Shown piece by piece: positions 44,903 to 53,385 of a stretch of DNA of 64,000 bases. A model generated the notes under the pieces. It was not told the DNA's origin and ran no database searches. It saw nothing but the letters and a program-made list of their open reading frames with translations. The translations under genes were made by a program, and so were the position numbers. Where the stretch lies: contig CAMLMV010000005.1 in the NCBI GenBank assembly GCA_946481275.1, forward strand, positions 124,001 through 188,000, read 5' to 3'. Source of the DNA: an uncultured Massilia sp. Its GTDB lineage: Bacteria; Pseudomonadota; Gammaproteobacteria; Burkholderiales; Burkholderiaceae. Each line of letters begins with the position of its first letter. Within the stretch, counting starts at the first letter, position 1.

Positions 44903-45667
44903 ATGTCCATCAAAAAACTCGTCCTGTTGACCGCGCTGGCGTCCGCACTGTCCGCGCAAGCCCAGTCCGCGCCTGCCACGAGCGGCACCCTCGTCATCGT
45001 GCCCGCGTTCGGCGAAGTGAAGCATGCCAACGACGAGGCGACCGTCACCTTCGCCGTCGAGGAGCAGGACAAGGACCGCGCTGCCGCCACCGCCCGCGTC
45101 AACCAGAAGATGAAGCAGGGCACGGACATCGTGCGCCGCGAGGATCCGCAGGCGGAACTCAAGACCGTCGGCTACTACACGTACCCCGTCTATCCGGAAG
45201 TGCCGGACGGCCCCCGTCCGCTGGCGAATCCCGCCGCGCGCCGCGTCCCGATCGGCTGGCGCGTGGGCCAGTATCTCGAAGTGAAGACGCGCAACCTGCA
45301 GGCGCTGCCGAAGACGGCCGCCGCCGCGCAGCAAGTCGTCAACCTGAACGGCATCGACTACCACCTGAGCCCCGAACTGTCGAAACGCCTGGACGACGAG
45401 CGCATTGCCGCCACGTACCGCAACCTGAACGAACGCATCGCCTCCATCGCCCGTGCGATGGGCCGCAACGTGAACGACGCCGTCATCGACACGGTCGATT
45501 TCGAGGGCAGCGGCAATTACGCCGGCGGCCAGGCCGAGGCGGCGGCACCGCAAATGATGCGCATGTCGGCCAAGCGCGCGGACATGGCCGAAATGCCGGA
45601 ACCCAGCTTCGAGCCGGGCGAGACGACGCTGCAGATGCGTCTGGTCGGCAAAGTAAAATTCCGCTGA
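44903..45667 (+). CDS. exported SIMPL-domain (DUF541) protein
   Basis: A 254-residue periplasmic protein. A signal peptide (MSIKKLVLLTALASALSAQA) precedes the SIMPL/DUF541 domain: GTLVIVPAFGEVKHANDEATVTFAVEEQDKDRAAATARVNQKMKQGTDIVRRED, with YYTYPVYPE in the middle and GETTLQMRLVGKVKFR at the end. Bacterial members are linked to oxidative stress and outer-membrane integrity; the function here is unknown. AAGGAG precedes the start. Confidence 0.9.
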   Translation: MSIKKLVLLTALASALSAQAQSAPATSGTLVIVPAFGEVKHANDEATVTFAVEEQDKDRAAATARVNQKMKQGTDIVRREDPQAELKTVGYYTYPVYPEVPDGPRPLANPAARRVPIGWRVGQYLEVKTRNLQALPKTAAAAQQVVNLNGIDYHLSPELSKRLDDERIAATYRNLNERIASIARAMGRNVNDAVIDTVDFEGSGNYAGGQAEAAAPQMMRMSAKRADMAEMPEPSFEPGETTLQMRLVGKVKFR

Positions 45668-45753
45668 CGGTAGCCGTTCGCTAACAGAGGGGTGCGGACA
45701 CTATAATGGCGGGGTCCGCGCCACCTCGGTGCATTGTTGAGAAAAAGAAACCT

Positions 45754-46614
45754 ATGCCGACACTACCCCGACGCCGCAAACCCGGCGCCATCAAGGCGCC
45801 CCGCTTCGCCCGCTTCAGCCGCGTCCGCAAGACGGACGCCGCCGCGTCCCGCCCGCGCCGGGGCATCTACCTGCTGCCGAACGCCTTCACGACGGCCGCG
45901 CTGTTCGGCGGGTTCTACGCGATCGTGATGGCGATGAACCAGCGCTTCGACCACGCCTGCTGGGCCGTGTTCATCGCGATGGTGCTGGACAGCCTGGACG
46001 GCCGCGTCGCGCGCCTGACGAACACGCAATCCGAGTTCGGCGCGCAGTACGACAGCCTGTCCGACATGGTCTCGTTCGGCGCCGCGCCGGCCCTCGTCAT
46101 CTACGAATGGTCGCTGCGCGGCCTGGGCAAGCTGGGCTGGATCGCCGCGTTCGTCTACTGCGCCGGCGCCGCGCTGCGCCTGGCCCGCTTCAACACGAAC
46201 ATCGAGGTTGTCGACAAGCGTTTCTTCCAGGGCTTGCCGAGCCCGGCCGCGGCTGCGTTGGTCGTCGGCTTCGTGATGATGATGACGGACCCGGACATCA
46301 ACGTCAGCGCGCGCAAGGTCGACTGGATCTCGTGGGGCATCGCGCTGTTCGCGGGCCTGACGATGGTGACCAACGTGCCGTTCTACAGCTTCAAGGACGT
46401 CAATTTCCGCAAGTCGGTGCCGTTCATCGTCGTGTTCCTGATCGCGCTCGCGCTGGCGCTGCTGGCGATCGATCCGCCCAAGGTGCTGTGGCCGCTGTTC
46501 GTCGTGTACGGCCTGTCGGGCTATGCCGTGTACCTGTACCGGCTTGCGAAGGGCAAGCCCGTCAGCATCATCCAGACGGATGAGGAGACGCTGGATCCGA
46601 GCGAGCGGCGCTGA
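45754..46614 (+). CDS. pssA: CDP-diacylglycerol-serine O-phosphatidyltransferase
   Basis: A 286-residue membrane enzyme making phosphatidylserine from CDP-diacylglycerol and serine. The CDP-alcohol phosphatidyltransferase motif D-G-x2-A-R-x8-G-x3-D-x3-D is complete: D82, G83, A86, R87, G96, D100, D104. It has about eight membrane segments and a basic N-terminal extension of ~35 residues. The start at 45754 is the first Met after the spacer with SIMPL. The decarboxylase gene psd, often next to pssA in Burkholderiales, is not adjacent. Confidence 0.93.
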   Translation: MPTLPRRRKPGAIKAPRFARFSRVRKTDAAASRPRRGIYLLPNAFTTAALFGGFYAIVMAMNQRFDHACWAVFIAMVLDSLDGRVARLTNTQSEFGAQYDSLSDMVSFGAAPALVIYEWSLRGLGKLGWIAAFVYCAGAALRLARFNTNIEVVDKRFFQGLPSPAAAALVVGFVMMMTDPDINVSARKVDWISWGIALFAGLTMVTNVPFYSFKDVNFRKSVPFIVVFLIALALALLAIDPPKVLWPLFVVYGLSGYAVYLYRLAKGKPVSIIQTDEETLDPSERR

Positions 46615-46625
46615 GGCCGCGCCAC

Positions 46626-46647
46626 GAAAAAACGCCCCGGAGGGCGT
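46626..46647 (-). terminator. Rho-independent terminator of the phasin gene
   Basis: On the minus strand ACGCCC-TCCG-GGGCGT is followed by a T-run (A-run 46627-46632 on the given strand). It lies 49 bases beyond the phasin stop and, being short, also follows pssA on the other strand. Confidence 0.75.
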
Positions 46648-46656
46648 CGTGCGAAG

Positions 46657-46676
46657 CGGGACCGTGCACGGTCCCG
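46657..46676. terminator. 20-bp perfect palindrome between pssA and phasin
   Basis: CGGGACCGTGCACGGTCCCG is self-complementary over its full length. It lies between the two convergent genes and can fold in either transcript. It has no long T-run, so it may act as a transcript 3' barrier rather than as a complete terminator. Confidence 0.5.
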
Positions 46677-46695
46677 TTGTCGTTTCTATCGGGCG

Positions 46696-47328
46696 TCAGC
46701 TTGCCTTGCCAGAAGACTTGCCGTGTTGCTGGCCCTGCTGGCTGCCCTGGACGCTGCCCTGGACGTTGCCCTGGATCGTGCCGTCACGCGCTTCCGCTTC
46801 GACACGGACACCGGCCTCCGCGCCGTTGCCGCCGCTTTGCAGGTTGCCGCGGTGGGCACTGCCATTCCCGCCACCCTGCTGGAACGGATCGCGGAAGTTC
46901 TTCAGCGTGTCCTGCTGGGTGCGCAGGCTGTTCTGCGTTTCTTCGGAGGCTGCGCGAGCCACCTCGTCGGCCAGGGATTTGGCCGTACGCGACGTCTGGG
47001 GCACGTGCTGCTCGGCGACACGGGCCAGTTCGACCTGGGAGTCGGCCACGACGCGCGAGAGATGCTGCTGGTAGGCGCGAATCTTTTCCGCTGCGGGTTG
47101 GGCGCGCGACGCGGCGGCCGAGATGGCCTCGGTCGGATGCGTGGTGGTCAACAGTTGTTGACTGGCGATATTCGTTTCTTCCAGCAAGGTCTGGCTCAGC
47201 TGGATGTTGGCTTCGACGATGTTCTGGATCGAACGCGACCACGATTTCGACATGTCGTTGAGAAATGCGACCTGTGCATCCAGGTGCGAACGAACTGCGG
47301 GCGTAACGGATTGCGAGAATAGGAACAT
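46696..47328 (-). CDS. phasin-family protein
   Basis: A 210-residue phasin, a coat protein of polyhydroxyalkanoate granules. The amphipathic helical core (SHLDAQVAFLNDMSKSWSRSIQNIVEANIQLSQTLLEETNIASQQLLT) is typical of the Phasin_2 group. The C-terminal ~60 residues are low complexity, with a GNVQGSVQGSQQGQ-type repeat encoded by 12-base tandem units. The start at 47328 follows GAGG at six bases. Two CTGC/GCAG-rich stretches upstream may be PhaR sites (inference). No other PHA genes are in the window. Confidence 0.85.
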   Translation of the reverse strand: MFLFSQSVTPAVRSHLDAQVAFLNDMSKSWSRSIQNIVEANIQLSQTLLEETNIASQQLLTTTHPTEAISAAASRAQPAAEKIRAYQQHLSRVVADSQVELARVAEQHVPQTSRTAKSLADEVARAASEETQNSLRTQQDTLKNFRDPFQQGGGNGSAHRGNLQSGGNGAEAGVRVEAEARDGTIQGNVQGSVQGSQQGQQHGKSSGKAS

Positions 47329-47684
47329 GTATGACCTCATGAAAGTGTATCCGGTCTGAAAATTGCGACGCTGTGGCACAAAGATGCCAAAAATTAATTG
47401 CTACTTAGATTTTGCATCGCACAATCGCACTGCACAGCAAATATGCGTTCTAGCGCGAGTTCGTTAGACTAGACGCTTTTCATGAATTTTCAATGTCAAT
47501 TTCAATCGTGCGCGCCACGGTTTTGTCCTAAATATGAAACTTCCGCCGTTTTCGGCCAATATATTTATCGTCCCGTATTCGCCGGGAAATTAATGACGAA
47601 TTGCTGCATTGCAGCAGATGTGTCGGGGAAGTACCGAACAGGTTGGCAGTGCATGGCGCCATGTCTGGAGTGAGTGTCCGAGTG
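47329..47684. promoter_or_regulatory. 356-base AT-richer spacer upstream of phasin
   Basis: No gene is supported here. The part nearest the phasin holds TGCATCGC, GCACTGCA and CAGCAAA motifs (about 47411-47441) that could be phasin control sites, and a perfect TGCTGCA-T-TGCAGCA dyad lies at 47602-47616. Base composition is distinctly lower in GC than neighbouring genes over ~47370-47600. Confidence 0.4.
47602..47616. promoter_or_regulatory. TGCTGCA-T-TGCAGCA dyad
   Basis: A perfect 7-bp inverted repeat with one central base, about 270 bases upstream of the phasin start and 70 bases beyond the stop of the hypothetical gene on the same strand. CTGC/GCAG dyads are known for PhaR, the phasin-gene repressor, from other bacteria. 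Confidence 0.4.
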
Positions 47685-48419
47685 TCAATCCCGCGCCGTG
47701 CGCCATTCCTGCGAGCTGGCTGTCGATTCATGCTCCGGGCAATTGGTTTGCCTCCATTTGCCGTGTTTCTCGATCATGTCGATGCTCGTCGTCGGCGCGC
47801 GCTCCGTCATGCAGTACGTGCCGCCACCCGAGATCACGCGCTCGCGGCGCGCCCCGTCGCCCGTGTTGTTGACCAGTTCCGCCACCTTCGGCGCCTGGTA
47901 CCACGCGTTCGGCGCCATGTCGGCCGCGGCCTGGATGCCCTTGCGCAGGCGGATCTGCGGGCTGTCCGGCGGGGCCACGATATAGGGATTGTTTTCCTTG
48001 CGCAGCGCGCGGTCGATGGCGCCGACGTCGCGGCGGGCGCGTTCGAGCATCGTGGCGCCCGTGGAGGGCGTTGCCGGGGTCGCGGGCGTGCTCGCGGCGG
48101 CGGGCGTGCCGGCCGCCGGCGGCGCCACGGCGGGGGCGGCCGGCACGGTCACGCGGGGCAGGGTGATCGCCCCGGCGCGCGGCGCCACCTGCGGGCGCGG
48201 GGGCGCCTGTTCCTCTTTTTCGCGCCGCGGCTGGGGCGCGGCGGGTGCCGGCAGCCGTATCCACTGGATCGTCGAGCGCGCCGGATCGGCCGTGACGGCA
48301 GGTGGTCGGCGCGTCATCTGCCAGCCCAGGATCAGGATGGCATGCACGATGAGGGTGGCCGCGATGCCGACGTGGCGGCGGTCGCGCGGCGGGAGCAGGG
48401 CAGGTGCGGTGGCGATCAT
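47685..48419 (-). CDS. TonB-like hypothetical inner-membrane protein
   Basis: A 244-residue protein with a TonB-type plan: a short cytosolic start, one membrane helix (about 19-35, IAATLIVHAILILGW), a Pro/Ala-rich linker (residues 55-120) and a ~120-residue periplasmic region with two Cys (GTYCMTERA and RQTNCPEHE). The C-terminal end does not match the TonB domain closely. Homologues in related genera are annotated as hypothetical. It is encoded ahead of two lipoprotein genes on the same strand but with its own spacer. Confidence 0.65.
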   Translation of the reverse strand: MIATAPALLPPRDRRHVGIAATLIVHAILILGWQMTRRPPAVTADPARSTIQWIRLPAPAAPQPRREKEEQAPPRPQVAPRAGAITLPRVTVPAAPAVAPPAAGTPAAASTPATPATPSTGATMLERARRDVGAIDRALRKENNPYIVAPPDSPQIRLRKGIQAAADMAPNAWYQAPKVAELVNNTGDGARRERVISGGGTYCMTERAPTTSIDMIEKHGKWRQTNCPEHESTASSQEWRTARD

Positions 48420-48484
48420 GTCGGCCCAGTATAGCCAGCCCCGATCGCCATATCCTCACACATTATTGCGCTTACTGGCGCGGA

Positions 48485-48991
48485 TTAGCGGCGGCGGAAC
48501 CGGTCGTCGTACAGCGGATCCGGTCCGTTGAGCATCTGGCGCACGACGCCCTGCGCATCGAAATGCACGTTCATCATCGAGTTCCACACGCCCGCTTCCT
48601 TGTAGCGGTACGACCAGACTTCGTAGTCGTGCGCGTACACGCGCGACACCTCGGCGGGGCGGCCGAAGTTGCGCAGGATGTCGTCCTTGGTCCAGTGGTC
48701 GACTTTTACCTTGCCGAAGTTCTCGCTCGTGAGCACCTGGTCGTACGAGACGAGGCGGCCGTCCGGGCCGATGCGGGCCATGTACTGGAACTGGCCCATC
48801 GGCTGGCCGCGGTACTCGAGCACCTGGCCGCCGGCGGGATCCGGATAGACGGCGTTCGGCTGCCCGAGCTGCGCAGTGACGGCGGCCAGCGGTGCCCCGC
48901 TGGGCGGCGGCTGGCGCAATAGCGTCGTGCAGCCCGCCAGGACCAGCGCCAGGGCGGCCGCACACAGGGTCGAACGGAGCTGAGTAGTCAT
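48485..48991 (-). CDS. SmpA/OmlA-like outer-membrane lipoprotein, copy B
   Basis: A 168-residue lipoprotein with lipobox LVLAGC (Cys21). The fold PPPSGAPLAAVTAQLGQPNAVYPDP ... [13 protein letters not shown] ... [17 protein letters not shown] ... VWSYRY contains two SmpA/OmlA-like (BamE-related) repeats. It is a close paralogue of the gene at 49006, which lies 14 bases upstream in transcription. BamE-family proteins assist outer-membrane assembly; a role for these paralogues is not known. AGGAG precedes the start. Confidence 0.82.
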   Translation of the reverse strand: MTTQLRSTLCAAALALVLAGCTTLLRQPPPSGAPLAAVTAQLGQPNAVYPDPAGGQVLEYRGQPMGQFQYMARIGPDGRLVSYDQVLTSENFGKVKVDHWTKDDILRNFGRPAEVSRVYAHDYEVWSYRYKEAGVWNSMMNVHFDAQGVVRQMLNGPDPLYDDRFRRR

Positions 48992-49005
48992 CGCGATCTC
49001 CTGAG

Positions 49006-49497
49006 TTACAGGCCCTTCGAACGGTCGTCGAGCAGGGGATCCGGCGTGTCGTCCGAACGCCGTACTTCGCCGCGGACGTTGAAATAGATATTCCTGTACG
49101 AGTTCCAGATGCCGTCCTGCTTGTAGCGGTACGACCAGACTTCGTCGCCCGTCGCGCGGTCGCGCGAGACCTCGGCGGGGCGGCCGAAGGTGCGCAGCAC
49201 GTCGTCCTTCGTCCAGCGCGCCGGCTGCACCTTGGCGAAGTTCGCGCTGGTGAGTGCCTGCTCGTACGAGACGAGACGGCCGTCCGCGCCGATGCGTGCC
49301 ATGTGGTTGTACTGGCCCATCGGCTGGCCGCGGTATTCGAGCACCTGGCCGCCGGCGGGATCGGGGTAGACGGCGTCCGGCTTGCCCAGCTTCGCAGTCA
49401 CGTCGGCCAGCGGCGTGCCGGCCGGCGGCGTGCGGCTGAAGGTCGAGCAGGCGGACAGGGACAGGGCGACGGCGATCGTGATGAGAGTTGTTTTCAT
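49006..49497 (-). CDS. SmpA/OmlA-like outer-membrane lipoprotein, copy A
   Basis: A 163-residue lipoprotein, lipobox SLSAC (Cys17). Nearly the whole mature sequence aligns with the next gene: [69 protein letters not shown] and [13 protein letters not shown]. The two are a tandem duplication with divergence concentrated at the C-terminus. It is the first gene of the pair and divergent from rpsO. Confidence 0.82.
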   Translation of the reverse strand: MKTTLITIAVALSLSACSTFSRTPPAGTPLADVTAKLGKPDAVYPDPAGGQVLEYRGQPMGQYNHMARIGADGRLVSYEQALTSANFAKVQPARWTKDDVLRTFGRPAEVSRDRATGDEVWSYRYKQDGIWNSYRNIYFNVRGEVRRSDDTPDPLLDDRSKGL

Positions 49498-49593
49498 GTA
49501 TGTATGGATCAGCGGGCATGCCATTGTGGCATCGCCAACCCGCCGATTTTAACGGAAGCGGCGGAAAAACTGGCTTCCCCTGCGCTTTTCACA

Positions 49594-49667
49594 TATACTT
49601 CCCGGTCTTGGCCTTCGGGCCAGGTTTTTATCAATTCACGGTGCGCTGGGTTCCGACTCTTGCACCG
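49594..49667 (+). promoter_or_regulatory. rpsO promoter and structured 5' leader
   Basis: TATACT at 49594-49599 is a good -10 box. The first leader structure is CTTGGCC-TTCG-GGCCAGG (49607-49624) followed by five T. A second stem CGGTGC...GCACCG (49639-49644 with 49662-49667) lies just before the ribosome site AAAGG. Structured leaders are known for S15 autoregulation, so this may be the S15 binding site; the first hairpin could also act as an attenuator. Confidence 0.5.
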
Positions 49668-49685
49668 CATGTGAAAGGCAACATC

Positions 49686-49955
49686 ATGACCGTAGAAAAC
49701 ATCAACAAGGCCGCGATCATCGCGGACAACGCACGCGGCGACAAAGACACCGGTTCGCCGGAAGTCCAGGTTGCACTGCTGACCGCCCGCATCAACGAAC
49801 TGAACGGCCACTTCAAGGAACACCAGAAGGATCACCACTCCCGTCGTGGCCTGATCATGATGGTCAACCGTCGTAAGAGCCTGCTGGCTTACCTGAAGGC
49901 CAAGGATCTGAACCGTTACCGCGACCTGATCGCCAAGCTCGGCCTGCGTAAGTAA
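49686..49955 (+). CDS. rpsO: 30S ribosomal protein S15
   Basis: An 89-residue S15: N-terminal helix and the conserved [49 protein letters not shown]. It binds the 16S rRNA three-way junction. Followed by a terminator and then pnp, the usual bacterial order. Confidence 0.98.
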   Translation: MTVENINKAAIIADNARGDKDTGSPEVQVALLTARINELNGHFKEHQKDHHSRRGLIMMVNRRKSLLAYLKAKDLNRYRDLIAKLGLRK

Positions 49956-49996
49956 TCAGCAGTTCCCGAGCATTGCGCCAGACGGCTCAAGCTTCG

Positions 49997-50033
49997 AAAT
50001 GCCTGCGTCAGTTCTACTGCCGCGGGCATTTTT
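49997..50033 (+). terminator. terminator between rpsO and pnp
   Basis: AAATGCCTGCG pairs with CGCGGGCATTT (11 bp, one G-T) around a 13-base loop and is followed by TTTTT. It sits 42 bases after rpsO, like the attenuator that reduces read-through into pnp in E. coli. Confidence 0.85.
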
Positions 50034-50133
50034 CGTTTTGGCCTCTGTTGAGTTTTACCCTGTAGCAAGTTGGAACGTCGTGAGGTGAACGACAGCGCCT
50101 GAAAATCTGTCGGCAAATAGAAAGGGATTACCC

Positions 50134-52233
50134 ATGTTTAACAAAGTTACGAAAACCTTCCAGTACGGCGACCATACCGTCACCCTCGAGACCGGCGAAA
50201 TCGCCCGTCAAGCCAGTGGCGCCGTCCTCGTGTCGGTCGAAGACACCGTCGTTCTCGCGACTGTCGTCGCCAAGAAGGATGCCAAGCCAGGCCAGGATTT
50301 CTTCCCGCTGACCGTCGACTACATCGAGAAGAGCTACGCCGCGGGCAAGATCCCGGGCGGCTTCTTCAAGCGTGAAGGCCGTCCGTCGGAGAAGGAGACG
50401 CTGACGTCGCGCCTGATCGACCGTCCGATCCGTCCGCTGTTCCCGGAAGGCTATCTGAACGAAGTCCAGGTAATCATCCACGTCCTGTCCGTCAACCCGG
50501 AAATCGATCCGGACATCCCGTCGATGATCGGTGCCTCGGCCGCCCTGTGCGTGGCCGGCATCCCGTTCAACGGCCCGATCGGCGCCGCACGCGTCGGTTA
50601 CGCGAACGGCCAGTACATCCTGAACCCGACCACCACCCAGCTCAAGACCTCGCAGATGGACCTGGTCGTCGCCGGTACCGAGCACGCCGTGCTGATGGTC
50701 GAATCGGAAGCGCAGCAACTGTCCGAAGAAATCATGCTGGGCGCGGTCGTCTACGGCCACGAGCAGATGAAGGCCGTCATCGACGCGATCCACGCGCTGG
50801 TGGAAGAAGGCGGCAAGCCGGAAGTCGAATGGGCGCCGGCACCGAAGAACGAAGAACTGATCGTCCGCGTCACCGCCATTGCTGAAGGCAAGATCCGCGA
50901 AGCCTACCAGGTCCGCGACAAGCAGGCCCGTACGCAGAAGCTGAAGGACGCGACCGCGCAGGTGCTGGCCGAGCTGGGCGAAGGCGTGGACGCCGTCGAA
51001 GTCGGCAACATCCTGTTCGACATGGAAGCCAAGGTCGTGCGTTCGCAGATCCTGGAAGGCGAGCCGCGCATCGACGGCCGCGACACCCGCACCGTGCGTC
51101 CGATCTCGATCCGCACGAGCGTCCTGCCGCGCACCCACGGTTCCGCGCTGTTCACCCGCGGCGAAACCCAGGCCCTCGTGATCGCCACGCTGGGCACCGG
51201 CCGCGACAGCCAGAAGATCGACGCGCTGATGGGCGAGTACACCGACGACTTCATGATGCACTACAACATGCCCCCGTTCGCCACCGGTGAAACCGGCCGC
51301 GTGGGCACGCCGAAGCGCCGCGAAATCGGCCACGGCCGCCTGGCCAAGCGCGCGCTGGTCGCCGCGCTGCCGTCGCCGGAAGAGTTCAGCTACTCGGTCC
51401 GCCTGGTGTCGGAAATCACCGAGTCGAACGGTTCCTCGTCGATGGCTTCCGTCTGCGGCGGCTGCCTGGCGCTGATGGACGCCGGCGTCCCGATGAAGGC
51501 CCACGTGGCCGGCATCGCGATGGGCCTGATCAAGGAAGGCGGCAAGTTCGCCGTCCTGACCGACATCCTGGGCGATGAAGACCACCTGGGCGACATGGAC
51601 TTCAAGGTTGCCGGCACCACCGCGGGCATCACCGCGCTGCAGATGGACATCAAGATCCAGGGCATCACGAAGGAAATCATGCAGGTGGCCCTGGCGCAAG
51701 CCAAGGAAGCCCGCCAGCACATCCTGGTCGAGATGCAGAAGGCCGTGCCGTCCGTGAAGACCGAACTGTCGGACTTCGCACCGCGCCTGATCACCATCAA
51801 GATCAATCCGGAGAAGATCCGTGACGTGATCGGCAAGGGCGGCGCCGTGATCCGCGCGCTGACCGAAGAAACCGGCACGCAGATCGACATCACCGACGAA
51901 GGCATCGTGACCATCGCGTCGGTCGACGCCGCCGCCGGCCAGGAAGCCAAGCGCCGCATCGAAGAGCTGACCGCATCGGTCGAAGTGGGCAAGACCTACG
52001 ACGGCACCGTGCTGAAGCTGCTGGACTTCGGCGCCATCGTCCAGGTCATGCCGGGCAAGGACGGCCTGCTGCACATCTCGCAGATCGCCAACGAGCGCGT
52101 GAACGCCGTCGCCGACTACCTGAAAGAAGGCCAGCAGGTGCGCGTGAAGGTCCTCGAGACCGACGAGCGCGGCCGCCTGAAGCTGTCGATGAAGGCAGCG
52201 GCTGCGGATGACGCGGCGGCAGCGGCGCAGTAA
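50134..52233 (+). CDS. pnp: polyribonucleotide nucleotidyltransferase (PNPase)
   Basis: A 699-residue 3'-5' phosphorolytic exonuclease. Two RNase PH domains (core 1 to ~210, core 2 ~315-540) are joined by the helical domain. The KH domain ([27 protein letters not shown]) and S1 domain ([33 protein letters not shown]) follow. FAPRLITI marks the catalytic core end. It is part of the degradosome and of tRNA/mRNA turnover. Ala-rich C-terminal tail. Confidence 0.98.
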   Translation: MFNKVTKTFQYGDHTVTLETGEIARQASGAVLVSVEDTVVLATVVAKKDAKPGQDFFPLTVDYIEKSYAAGKIPGGFFKREGRPSEKETLTSRLIDRPIRPLFPEGYLNEVQVIIHVLSVNPEIDPDIPSMIGASAALCVAGIPFNGPIGAARVGYANGQYILNPTTTQLKTSQMDLVVAGTEHAVLMVESEAQQLSEEIMLGAVVYGHEQMKAVIDAIHALVEEGGKPEVEWAPAPKNEELIVRVTAIAEGKIREAYQVRDKQARTQKLKDATAQVLAELGEGVDAVEVGNILFDMEAKVVRSQILEGEPRIDGRDTRTVRPISIRTSVLPRTHGSALFTRGETQALVIATLGTGRDSQKIDALMGEYTDDFMMHYNMPPFATGETGRVGTPKRREIGHGRLAKRALVAALPSPEEFSYSVRLVSEITESNGSSSMASVCGGCLALMDAGVPMKAHVAGIAMGLIKEGGKFAVLTDILGDEDHLGDMDFKVAGTTAGITALQMDIKIQGITKEIMQVALAQAKEARQHILVEMQKAVPSVKTELSDFAPRLITIKINPEKIRDVIGKGGAVIRALTEETGTQIDITDEGIVTIASVDAAAGQEAKRRIEELTASVEVGKTYDGTVLKLLDFGAIVQVMPGKDGLLHISQIANERVNAVADYLKEGQQVRVKVLETDERGRLKLSMKAAAADDAAAAAQ

Positions 52234-52266
52234 GGTACTTGCCGGACGCTGCGGCGTCCAGATGAC

Positions 52267-52302
52267 AAAAACCGCCAGTGCGTGAGCCTGGCGGTTTTTT
52301 TT
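52267..52302 (+). terminator. Rho-independent terminator of pnp
   Basis: AAAAACCGCCAG pairs with CTGGCGGTTTTT (12 bp) around a 9-base loop and the T-run continues to eight T. It lies 33 bases after pnp. It ends 24 bases from the stop of the small minus-strand gene. Confidence 0.93.
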
Positions 52303-52326
52303 CGTCCAGCGTGGCCGCTATGCGGC

Positions 52327-52533
52327 TCAGGCGGCGAGCTTGGCTTTCTGTGCAGCGGTCAGGCGCTTGCCGACGACGACGATCGTGATGGCCGGCGCGG
52401 TCGGCGCGGTCTGGGCGACGGGCCGGGCGGCGACTTGCAGCGGCGCGGCGGGGGCGGCGAAGGTGTTCGAAATGCTCACTGCCACAACCAGGGCTGCGAC
52501 AAAGAGGGCTTCCATATTTTTTGCGATGTTCAT
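52327..52533 (-). CDS. small exported peptide of the VVVGKRLT type
   Basis: A 68-residue protein. Residues 1-26 form a signal peptide (hydrophobic core LFVAALVVAVSIS, cleavage near TFAAP). The mature part is a short Ala/Pro/Val linker ending in VVVGKRLTAAQKAKL. Small exported proteins ending with this kind of V-x-V-x-GKR-LTxAxKA motif occur in related Oxalobacteraceae; the function is unknown. The start at 52533 is six bases after GGAGAG. A longer in-frame start at 52665 has no support. Confidence 0.7.
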   Translation of the reverse strand: MNIAKNMEALFVAALVVAVSISNTFAAPAAPLQVAARPVAQTAPTAPAITIVVVGKRLTAAQKAKLAA

Positions 52534-52792
52534 TCTCATCTCTCCGTTTCGTTTGACTGTACGGACATTATCGGAACGGATGAGATATAAATCCAATTTC
52601 AAGTTCAAATACTCGGCATTACTCAGAGGAATATCTTGCCGAGCGAAAACCGGTTTGGATATCACTGGAATGAATAATTTGTTTGAATTTCATGAATGAG
52701 CCGATGCCGGTGTTTCGGCCCGGCTGCGGAACCGTCGGCCGTCGTCCGTGCACTCATGCCAGTACCGCTCATGCAGGCAACAACTGGACATC

Positions 52793-52990
52793 ATGGACAA
52801 ACTCTTCTTCATCCAGCATTTTTTCTCCAAGAACCCGCCGGGGAGGCCCGGCCGGCAGCCGGCCTGCGCGCCGTTGAGCGACGGGCAACTGGCGGTCATG
52901 TTGCGCGGTCCGGCCGCGCGCCGCCACGAGGACGACGTCGACTGGGGCCGCGTCCGGGGCCTGCCCAGAAAAGGGGGAGAGACGCCATAA
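52793..52990 (+). CDS. hypothetical small protein
   Basis: A possible 65-residue protein (MDKLFFIQHFFSKNPPGRPG ...) with a Phe-rich start and a basic, Pro-rich rest. No domain is recognised. It precedes a second hypothetical gene by 23 bases. The ribosome site is weak (TGGA), so the gene is uncertain. Confidence 0.4.
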   Translation: MDKLFFIQHFFSKNPPGRPGRQPACAPLSDGQLAVMLRGPAARRHEDDVDWGRVRGLPRKGGETP

Positions 52991-53013
52991 CCACACATCC
53001 GAGGGGCGCAAAC

Positions 53014-53385
53014 TTGCAAGATGAAGCGGGCTCGGCCCGGACCACGGCGCTGCTGCGCGAATTGATCGGGCTGACCGGCCGGGACGGGGACGAGGTGCTC
53101 GAGCTCCAGTTCGGCGACGTGCTGACGCGCACCGCCCTGCACACGCTGGACAGGCAGTACCTCGTGGTCACGGCGCTGCTGCCGCCGTGCGGCGACGGGG
53201 GCTGTCCGGTGCCGCCGCGGGTGGACGACATGGAATTCCTCCGGGATGCCGACGAGGGCCGCTACATCGGCCTGCGCCTGGTCCCCATCGGATCGCTGCC
53301 GGACGAACGCAGCGTGATGGATGCGATCCTCGCGACGTCCGACATGGCCGCAGCCTGGCTGGCGGCGCAGCGCCCGCGCGCCTAG
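53014..53385 (+). CDS. hypothetical protein (TTG start)
   Basis: A 123-residue acidic protein with an alpha/beta pattern (ELIGLTGRDGDEVLELQFGDVLTRTALHTLDRQYLVVTALLPP) and two Cys. No domain is recognised. The start is TTG at 53014 with GAGGGG upstream; no later ATG keeps the fold start. Its end overlaps the convergent kinase stop by 4 bases. Confidence 0.5.
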   Translation: MQDEAGSARTTALLRELIGLTGRDGDEVLELQFGDVLTRTALHTLDRQYLVVTALLPPCGDGGCPVPPRVDDMEFLRDADEGRYIGLRLVPIGSLPDERSVMDAILATSDMAAAWLAAQRPRA

